Below, piece after piece: positions 56,621 through 64,000 of a DNA stretch of 64,000 nt. The position numbers and the translations under genes were made by a program. The stretch comes from Ciona savignyi (Eukaryota; Chordata; Ascidiacea; Phlebobranchia; Cionidae), in the NCBI GenBank assembly GCA_000149265.1, contig CH002800.1, forward strand, positions 562,297 to 626,296. Reading direction: 5' to 3'. The notes under the pieces were generated by a model. That model had not been told where the DNA came from. It saw only the letters and a program-made list of their open reading frames with translations, and did no database searches. Each line of letters opens with the position of its first letter. Within the stretch, counting starts at the first letter, position 1.

Positions 56621-57337
56621 TCAAGTAGAACCAGCTTTTATATTAATATAGGCACGATTCGCCTCTGCATTTTTGTGAAGTGCTTGTTTACGTTTGATGG
56701 TGCTGCCTTGATTGTTGTAAGCAGCCAGTAGTTCATTACCTAGTCTCAAACCAGCAGTATTTCTTGGCTCTCCGGAGCGAATGTACGAGAGCAACCAGGT
56801 ACTTGCAAGAAAAAACTTCTTTTTTTCACCTAATGCAAAAGGTATTTGGTAAGTAGTGCCGCCTCTTTTAAACCTATTGAGGCCCAAAACTGGAGTCGCT
56901 TTTTCTAAAGCCTCATGGAAAATAACCAGTGGGTTTACTTCTATAGATTCCCTTTCTTTAGGACTTGCGGCATGATACTTCTTTAATTGCACTGTCTTAA
57001 TCCGAACAAGGGCACTTTTGAGGATATTACTTGCAATTGCTCCCTTGCCGCGTTTGAGAATCATTTTCTCAAATTTATAAAGCTGCGGGTCGAAAAATAC
57101 AGAATAGGTAAATGTGTTTGGCGCAGCCTTGATCATTTTTGTCGAAAGGTCATCATCTTTACTTGATTCTGCATCAAAATAAGTCTTACGGTCGGGATTT
57201 GGTTCAACATAATGGTCCGGATAAATTGCCCTTGAGATAGTCGAAGTTGAAAGAAGTTTGGTGGATATTTCCACTACATTTGTGGGAAAAATATTAAGAG
57301 TCGGCTTGTACAAACATACCAGTGCTTTCCTAAGCAT
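56621..57337 (-). CDS. MRPS7: Mitochondrial ribosomal protein S7 (uS7m), single exon
   Basis: A 238-residue ORF, close to the roughly 242 of the human protein. uS7m organises the head of the small mitochondrial ribosomal subunit near the decoding centre by binding 12S rRNA. The N-terminus (MLRKALVCLYKP) is basic and lacks acidic residues for its first twenty positions, fitting a mitochondrial targeting sequence. The uS7 fold follows: NPLVIFHEALEKATPVLGL, KRGGTTYQIPFALGEKKK, GNELLAAYNNQGSTIKRKQ and HKNAEANRAYINIKAG at the C-terminus. The start is the first ATG of the open frame. It lies upstream of DPH5 on the same strand and diverges from SAS-6, whose start is 842 bp away. Confidence 0.95.
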   Translation of the reverse strand: MLRKALVCLYKPTLNIFPTNVVEISTKLLSTSTISRAIYPDHYVEPNPDRKTYFDAESSKDDDLSTKMIKAAPNTFTYSVFFDPQLYKFEKMILKRGKGAIASNILKSALVRIKTVQLKKYHAASPKERESIEVNPLVIFHEALEKATPVLGLNRFKRGGTTYQIPFALGEKKKFFLASTWLLSYIRSGEPRNTAGLRLGNELLAAYNNQGSTIKRKQALHKNAEANRAYINIKAGST

Positions 57338-58178
57338 TTTGGAAAATGCAACTACAGACTACCAGCTCTTTGTTTGTTAAATGTCTGTTAAAAACAGGTG
57401 TTATGGTGATTGTTGTAGTGATATTGATGACTATGGAGATGTAGTGGTAAAACAAGGTTAACAAATAAGGAAAGCGCAATTAACAAACTAATTTAATGGC
57501 ACATTGTTATTATCTGGGAGGATAAAACATTAGTGCTATGATATTGTTGAAAAAACGTAATATAAGCACAAATCTAAAACGCTAGGGAATGAAAAACAAA
57601 ACACTATGTGCCCCACGCGCGTTAGCGCGTATAATAATCCCTGTGCTATGACGTCATTATACATTAAACGAAAATACGATGCTGATTAAAACAGTTCGGG
57701 GATTGGGGATAGGTTGGATTTGTTTTTTATTAGTTCAGATTTATCTACACTGCACTACTTTGTTAATTTCGCTAGTACGCTGGGTCACAACGCGTAATTG
57801 CTGGATGTTTAAGAGTTTATTTTTAGCACGACGTTTTATGCATTTTGCTTTAACACGATAGAATACTCATGCATCACATATGAAAAAAGGAAAGGGCATT
57901 CAACACTGGCGTTTATCAGATTACCTCGTGCCCACTGTCAGGTTATCGGAGCTATTGTCCCAACAAATAGTTAATCAACCGAGCGTAACATTTCCGTTGC
58001 TGAGAATTACTCAAGCGCAAAGATGTATCTCGCGGCAAATCTAAAGTTTGTATTTGTGTTATATGAATTGAAATTTGACATACTTCAGTGAGACTTAACC
58101 ATTTTTATTGTCGTTTCTAAACTAGATTTTATACGTAAGTGACAAATGAAGAAGTAGTTAAACGTATTGAATCTGAAA
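57338..58178. promoter_or_regulatory. Divergent intergenic region MRPS7 / SAS-6
   Basis: This 841 bp must hold both promoters. I see no clear TATA pair. It contains a small palindromic block (CGCGCGTTAGCGCG, about 57617-57630), a CRE-like TGACGTCA (57649-57656) and a minus-oriented SINE family B remnant at about 57868-57965. The 60-codon ORF at 57679 has no protein signature. Confidence 0.45.
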
Positions 58179-61100
58179 ATGACTGAAACACTGTATTCTG
58201 AATCGTTGAAAATCCAGTACAAATGCCAAGATAGCGAGGATAAGTATGCGATTTTCACATTTTTACTTTAAATATTTATATTCCATGTATGTCATATAAC
58301 TTTCTGTATGATAATTATATAAAAGCAGTAAGGAACATGCAATTTGCAAAAAGCAGTATTTTACCGACAGTAGTCCGACCGGTTATGCTGGCGGTCTAAG
58401 GCAAAGCATTTCAACCAAAAGGTTGCAGGTTTGAAACTGGTCGCTAGCTAATTAGTTGTGTCCTTGGGCAAGACACTTAACAGACATTGCCTGAACCCAG
58501 CGAATTAATTCAATCTACCAAATTAAAGAAACATGTGAATCATACATAACACACTGCAATAGCTCCGGTCAGGCCCGGTGCTAGGAACCGCGGGGCCCAA
58601 TTAGAAATGTGATGGCGGGGCCCCTACTCTTCATAGCAAAATTTATGGGTGTTTATATATCATAAAATTCATACCAGTACATACAAACTACAAAAATAGA
58701 CATTTAATACTTGCTATAAAACAAATTAAAGGTAATGTGGATGCTTATTTACGATATTTTGTTTTACTTCCAAACAGATATATTGTTACGCAACCATATT
58801 CATTATAACGTAACAAACAGACACAGAAATATAAATGTGACTTAGTTACGATGCATAACAAATTGATATTATGAGAAAGAATATTATTTCACTTTCTATT
58901 TTACGCTTTAGTAGTATTTTAAACCTCGTAATACAAAAAGCTAGCGCGGGGCCCCTTCAAGGTGCGGGGCCCAATTTGATCTAATCGGTCAAATCGGCCT
59001 AAAACCGACCCTGGCTCCGGTAACCCGACGGTGGGCGCAAGGTGATCTGACAATTGCCTGTGTGTTAACCCCCATGGTTTTCCCATTTACGGAGATAAAC
59101 ATGAATATCCTATCTATTTCAGTACTAAATACCGAAATATGTAATTACTATAATATAGAAATTTAAACTATTTCTTAATCCCACCCAAACAACGCTGAGT
59201 TTAAAATAAATAAACTTAAAAAATTAACATAAATTAATCTTCCTAATTAATATAGTTTAAAACTTTACTGTCCGACTATTGTCCGACCGGTTAGTTTGGT
59301 GGTTTAATACAACGCCATTCAACCGAAAGGTTGCCGGTACAAAACTGGTCACTACCTAGTCCCTAGTCGGTTGTGTCCTTGGGCAAGGCACTTAACGGAC
59401 ATTGCCTGAACCCAGCGGATTAATGGGTTCTACCAAATAAGAGGAATGTGTGTATCATACTCAACACACTGCAATAGCTGAATATCCTACCCATCTTACC
59501 TACCTAGACGATTTTTAACTACCTTTGCTTTTAATATTTGTTTTAGTGAAAAAGAGTGTTTACCCTTTTCAATGTCAACCTGGCTACCATGCCATATATT
59601 TAATTCGATAACATTTCTGCTTCTCTTTTCACAGTTTCTTTTTTTACTTTTACAATAATAACACCCAACAAGGCTTTTATTATAAAACTCACGCTTGCCA
59701 ACAGGTATGTGCTGATCAAGGTGACAGTTGAGCTCCAGACTACCACCTCCCCACTACATAGAAAGGATTTGCTTGTTCGACTGACTGACGACAAAGACCC
59801 ATTCTTTTTATTCAATTTGTGCTTGGGGGAAGAAGACTTTCAAAGGTATATTGCAACAGTTTATTTGTTTGTTTTGTTCCATTAAACAGGGTTGATTTAA
59901 AGTACAAACACTTAAAATAGAAAAAAGGAAACCGTAAAAAGGTTTTACTTTCTATTTATATTAAGCTCAACTCGCGAAAATTTTTTATTAAAATCATGTC
60001 TAATGTTCTGGTATACGATTATACCTTTGCTTGTATTATTAGTGGTGCCATCTGTGTAAAATGAGTAATTTGCGATGCTGGTGTGCATTTCTACATCCCT
60101 AACAATGTGTTAAGGCAATGTCATTTAAGTGCCAAGCCCAAGGACACAACCGACGACTAGCTAAAGACCAGTTTTGTATCTGCAACCCTTCGGCTAAAAG
60201 GCGACACACCAAACCACCACACTAAAGAAGTTAACCGACCGTTGTGTGTTTAGGAGACAGTGACCTAAATATTCTTCACCTATTGCTTTTGCCGTATTTC
60301 AGTCTAAAGACCCAACAAGGCCTGCTTGTTGACTTCAGTGCATTTCCACAACGCTTCATCGCTCTTCTTCAACAAAGTCACAATGAAGAAGCAAAAGAAA
60401 ACCCAAAGTTTCTTCTTCAGGTAAAATTTGTATTGTTGTAACTGTAAGCAAACAACTTATATGTTTAAAACAAATTGCCGTAAAAGCAGTAAAATATATA
60501 TATATACATTGATAGTTTAAGCGTGCTAAATGTACAATTTTTATTTTTTATGTCTTATGTGCCAAACATTTATTGTCTAATTTAGAATTGTTGTCAAATT
60601 GCAACCTTTGCACTCAATGTTAAATAAAATTTAGTTTTAGTTATTACAAAAAAGCATATTTACTGCAGTACTGCTATACATCCACAATGTAATAATCTTT
60701 TGCACCACTGGCATAACAACAGCTTTATTATTTATTTTACCGAAGTATCTTTTGTGTTTTGTGGTGTAATTTTCAGTTAATGCCATATTTGTTTTATTAT
60801 ATTTATGTATATGACGGGGAAAACTAAAAGAACGAAAAGCGGGAAGGAGGGAAACCGCACATTAAAATGAATATTAGGGCATTAGATTTAGTTTTAAACA
60901 TGGGGTTAAAGTTAGGTTTAGTTCTGGGGTTAATTGGTGTTTATGGAAGGGTTAAAATTAATTTCCATAGTTTTGATGAGCAGTTTCCCCCCCCTCCTTC
61001 CCGCTTTTCCTCCATTTAGCGTTGCCCTATATGACCTGTTTTTTTATTTAATTCTCAATTATTAGTGGTAGTAAATGCTGAGGCAAAACCAACAAAAAAA

Positions 61101-64000
61101 ATAATTTCCACATCCATCCTCCTAACTATTTTCAGTTTGTATTGGAAGAAGAAAATTCTTTCGGCTCTGGTAACGGCGGGAGTGGCATACTCAAAGTGAT
61201 TGAAACCAATCCTTTCAAGCATCTCACCCATCTTTCTCTCAACTTTCACCATGGAAATGATAGTGATGTGAAGAAATATCTGGCTTCCTGTCTCAAAACT
61301 TCACTGGTAAGTAAAAGAAGTTAAACTCTCAAAGTGTGGATATAGCAATTTGCCTATATATGTCCTATTCCGATATTGTTCAATTATTTGTCATGTATAT
61401 GGCAATTTAAGGTGGGTAATTTGCTTTATTTAAATGCTTGCGCAACAGCATTATGACAAACAAAACTCTTGTCTTGTTGATTTGTGACATTTCACGGTTA
61501 TGTTGATATTTGCAGACAGTGAGTTTACTGTAACAGTTTTGTGGGTGAGTTTTTTTTCATGAATGTAAGTTTATCAGCTGATATGTGGGCTAATTAAACG
61601 CGGCCAATAAAAACCTGTCGACTGAAAGTTGCTTTATTAATTAACAAATTTTGAAAAAATTATCTAAGTTCTATTTCAAAATAATTTCACCTTTTTTATA
61701 TTGATTTTATTGAAAAATATTTTCGCACTGTGATAGGGTAAGCAGGCGTGGCTGGAAGAGAGACTGAACAACACAAAACGAGATCTCGGACAAAAACTGG
61801 AAAGCACACGTCAGCAACTCTCACGCAAAAGTGAGGAGTTGGAGAGGATGAGTAGTGATCTTGGAGGAAGATCGGAACGGATGAGCACCAAACATGCGCA
61901 TGAACTGAATGTCGAGAGAGAAAAGGCACTCAAAGTAAGTTGAAATCTCGATTTTAGTTACTTTGCTTTTAAATAAAGCTAAAATGTATCATTTTTATCT
62001 TGATATTTAAAGAAAAATTAGGGAATTTCCTTATGATGTTTTGGAATATACTTATTCTGTTTTTATTAAAAATTTATTTGCCCAAATGTAGAGTTCAAAT
62101 TATCTCATGTAAAATAAATCGGTAACTGTATTGTTAAAAGAAAAAATATATTTTTTATCATTTTTAAAAGTAATCCTAAAATGTGTCTTTTCGATGTGTT
62201 TGATATGAAATTATATTCAGTTTAATGATAAAATAATATTTTATTTCGTTATTTGTTAAAAAAACCTAAAATGTGTGGTTCGATATATAAAACAATATCA
62301 TTATCCGGTTCTCTGTTTGAATTAACCATAAGCACAACTTGCACAATACATTATTAAGTACAAACATATTAACCCGGCTATTAATTAGCTATAATTAGGG
62401 AAAGAATTTCTAACAAATTGCTTGTAATAGTTGCAGGAGGACCTGCAGAAAAGGTATGATAGAGAGAGGAAAGATTTGGACATGAATTATCAAAAAACGA
62501 TGAGGCAAAAGGAATCACGACTATCAGAGTTGGAAAATATGAACAAGGTATAATCATATAGCATGGATGGTTAGCTCAATGGGTGTTTGTAAAATCGTGG
62601 ATGATCTGTGGAAATGGAAAGGTTGTATTATCGAAACCATACCTTGCTAGATGGTTGTGACATTGGACAAGACACTAAGCGAACATAGCCTGAACCTAGT
62701 GGATTGATAGGATATAACTCAGGAAACATCTAAATCATACACATTGTGTATTACACTGCAATAGCTTCGTTACCCTGACGGTGGGCTCAAGATAATCTAG
62801 CAATTTCCTATGTGATAACACATAAACATGAATATCCTATCCTTTATACAAGATTTCCTGTGCAGAGTAAATTTAAACAATAAACGTATTTCAGTAGAAT
62901 TGGACGTACCACCATAAAACTGTACTGCTAGCTTATTCACTAAAAGTAGCATATGCAGTGACAGTAAAAGCAAAAATCATACCAAAAAGTGATATTTCTT
63001 TTGTATGAAAAAATGCAGAGGGATTATTGCATATTTTAGTATATAAAACGATTTTTTTAATTGATTTCGGTTCATATTTTAGTTTATTTGACATATTTTA
63101 GGGGTGACTCTAAATACACACTGCCAACACTGGGTATTTAGAGGAACCGTATTTTAGTACAAAAGCGCAAATTCCCTATTTTGCATCTACAACCCAGGAG
63201 CTGACTGATCGTCGATATCGAGCAGAAGCAACGATCCGTGAGCAGAAAGCCAAACTGACATCGCTCGACGAGGAGCATAGGAGGTGCAGAAGCGACCTCC
63301 AACAATCGAGGAGGGAGAACAGCTCGCTTGAAGCTGAACGTCATTCCCAGGTGAGCTGGACTTCACCCACTTAGGCAGCGCATTTCTTCATGTAATGCGT
63401 TAACACTTAACCCAATGAGTCAGGTATCTGTAGTTTAACGTTCAAAGCAGTTATGGAAATATCCACTTAGAAACGTCATTTCGTCTACCTTGTTTAAAAA
63501 ATCTATTAATTAAAACACAACAAGATCTTTCTTTGTCAAAATGTCACTTTTTGCTTTAATTAGTATAAAGCCATTATTTTTATTGTGAAATTACCTCTTA
63601 TACAGCAATTCGTGGTTAATTTATGGACACAGGCGATTGAAAGCACAGGTTTAAATATATTTTAAAGTGTCCTTATTTAACCCAAGTATATGTGTACTGC
63701 TGCTGCTAAATAGCTATTTGCAGTGATTTCACGGACATGAACACGTAAAAAGAAAACTTTTTTAAATTTAATTGGTACCATCATTTTTGATACTACTATA
63801 AAAATATCAATTTGATTCTAAATCAAAATACTTTGAATTTTCGCATTTCAAGGCAAAAAAATAAAAACACCTAACTTAATAAACCCATCTGACAGGAAAA
63901 GGTGCTCCAGCAGATGAAAACAAGGGTTGCAGTGCTGGAACAGGAGTTGCTCGACAAGGAACAACTTGTTGCTCGGATCAGCTCCTCTCTGGATGCTTCT
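58179..64000 (+). CDS. SASS6: SAS-6, centriolar cartwheel protein, 5' part (continues past right edge)
   Basis: SAS-6 dimers form the nine-fold hub of the cartwheel that templates centriole symmetry. Exons: 58179-58243, 59705-59845, 60303-60420, 61136-61306, 61737-61934, 62437-62547, 63198-63350 and 63896 to the edge, all phase-consistent, giving 354 codons. The first exon ([20 protein letters not shown]) aligns without gaps to the human N-terminus. The head domain follows: [18 protein letters not shown] and [19 protein letters not shown] (PISA region), then [15 protein letters not shown], where Phe135 corresponds to human Phe131, needed for head-to-head oligomerisation. From about residue 170 the product is heptad-type coiled coil ([28 protein letters not shown]). 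The missing part should be the rest of the coiled coil and the disordered tail. The insert GSGNGGSG before the NPF motif is lineage-specific. Exon 1 is short but fits in phase and sequence. Confidence 0.95.
58371..59124 (+). repeat. SINE family B split by a nested hAT-like element
   Basis: The head and body (58371-58569; 'gctggcggtctaaggcaaag', 'gttgcaggtttgaaactggt', 'cttgggcaagacacttaac') continue at 59014-59124 ('aacccgacggtgggcgcaag' and the tail 'aacatgaatatcctatc'). The 444-bp element at 58570-59013 separates them. It lies in SAS-6 intron 1. Confidence 0.85.
58570..59013. mobile_element. Non-autonomous hAT-like element (444 bp), nested
   Basis: The left end CAGGCCCGGTGCTAGG and the reverse complement of the right end CAGGGTCGGTTTTAGG match at 12 of 16 positions. 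A perfect 8-bp target duplication, gctccggt, flanks it (58562-58569, 59014-59021). Subterminal GCGGGGCCC motifs occur at both ends. There is no coding capacity. End sequence and duplication length both fit hAT. Confidence 0.85.
59279..59481 (+). repeat. SINE family B, 5' part, in SAS-6 intron
   Basis: Head 'tagtttggtggtttaataca', 'gaaaggttgccggtacaaaa', 'tccttgggcaaggcacttaa', then ends at 'ctcaacacactgcaatagct'; the 3' tail is missing. Confidence 0.75.
60100..60232 (-). repeat. SINE family B, head fragment
   Basis: 'aaggcaatgtcatttaagtg', 'caaggacacaaccgacgact', and the head complement 'gcaacccttcggctaaaagg' followed by 'cacaccaaaccaccacact'. It sits about 70 bp before SAS-6 exon 3. Confidence 0.65.
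60816..61027. mobile_element. MITE family A, complete, with 8-bp target duplication
   Basis: The left end GGGGAAAACTAAAAGAACG and right end TCCATTTAGCGTTGCCC are inverted repeats. It is flanked by tatatgac at 60808-60815 and 61028-61035. The inner segments GGGAAGGAGGGAAACCGCAC and CAGTTTCCCCCCCCTCCTTC extend the inverted repeat. It is in a SAS-6 intron. Confidence 0.9.
62560..62848 (+). repeat. SINE family B, diverged, in SAS-6 intron
   Basis: It contains 'catggatggttagctcaatg' (tRNA-like head), 'ggacaagacactaagcgaac', 'cctgacggtgggctcaagat' and the tail 'aacatgaatatcctatcc'. Confidence 0.65.

Noticed and set aside
57679-57861. 60-codon hydrophobic plus ORF in the MRPS7/SAS-6 spacer
   Set aside because: Composition follows the AT-rich background; the true SAS-6 start at 58179 fits the family exactly in length and phase.

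Overview
This is eukaryotic, intron-rich DNA that is about two-thirds A+T, with short exons, compact genes and many short dispersed repeats. The protein content (a single RFX1/2/3-type factor, an Erbin/Densin-type LAP protein, SAS-6, CFAP119, DPH5, MRPS7) together with repeat families made of MITEs and tRNA-like SINEs suggests a tunicate, most likely Ciona. The organism is an inference. The protein families were recognised by reading spliced exons and comparing them with family members from memory; no search was run.

Layout. (1) 44-13674, minus strand: 5' part of a LAP-family leucine-rich-repeat gene. Its LRR exons are preceded, in matching splice phase, by a 439-codon low-complexity exon and a 9-codon first exon. 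(2) About 13.7-22.6 kb: no gene seen, only MITE and SINE copies. (3) 23259-42635, minus: a complete RFX transcription factor gene of about 18 coding exons with at least three possible first exons. Two X-box-like RFX sites lie beside the third one. (4) 43.1-47.0 kb: gene-free, with SINEs. (5) 47001-50259: a 3.26-kb DNA transposon with roughly 1-kb terminal inverted repeats and a decayed transposase-like gene. (6) 51801-52658, plus: a single-exon CFAP119 (C1a-32) gene. (7) 52785-56334, minus: DPH5 in six exons. (8) 56621-57337, minus: MRPS7 in one exon. (9) 58179 to the window edge, plus: the first eight exons of SAS-6.

Three of the six genes (RFX, CFAP119, SAS-6) belong to cilium or centriole biology, and RFX is the usual master regulator of ciliary genes. 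MRPS7 and DPH5 lie in the same orientation with no AATAAA between them, so they may share a transcript. CFAP119 and DPH5 converge with only 126 bp between their stop codons.

The repeats carry readable histories: target-site duplications, a hAT-type element nested in a SINE, a MITE core found under two different terminal repeats, a MITE arm expanded into a 120-bp tandem array, and a SINE insertion that duplicated an RFX splice donor.
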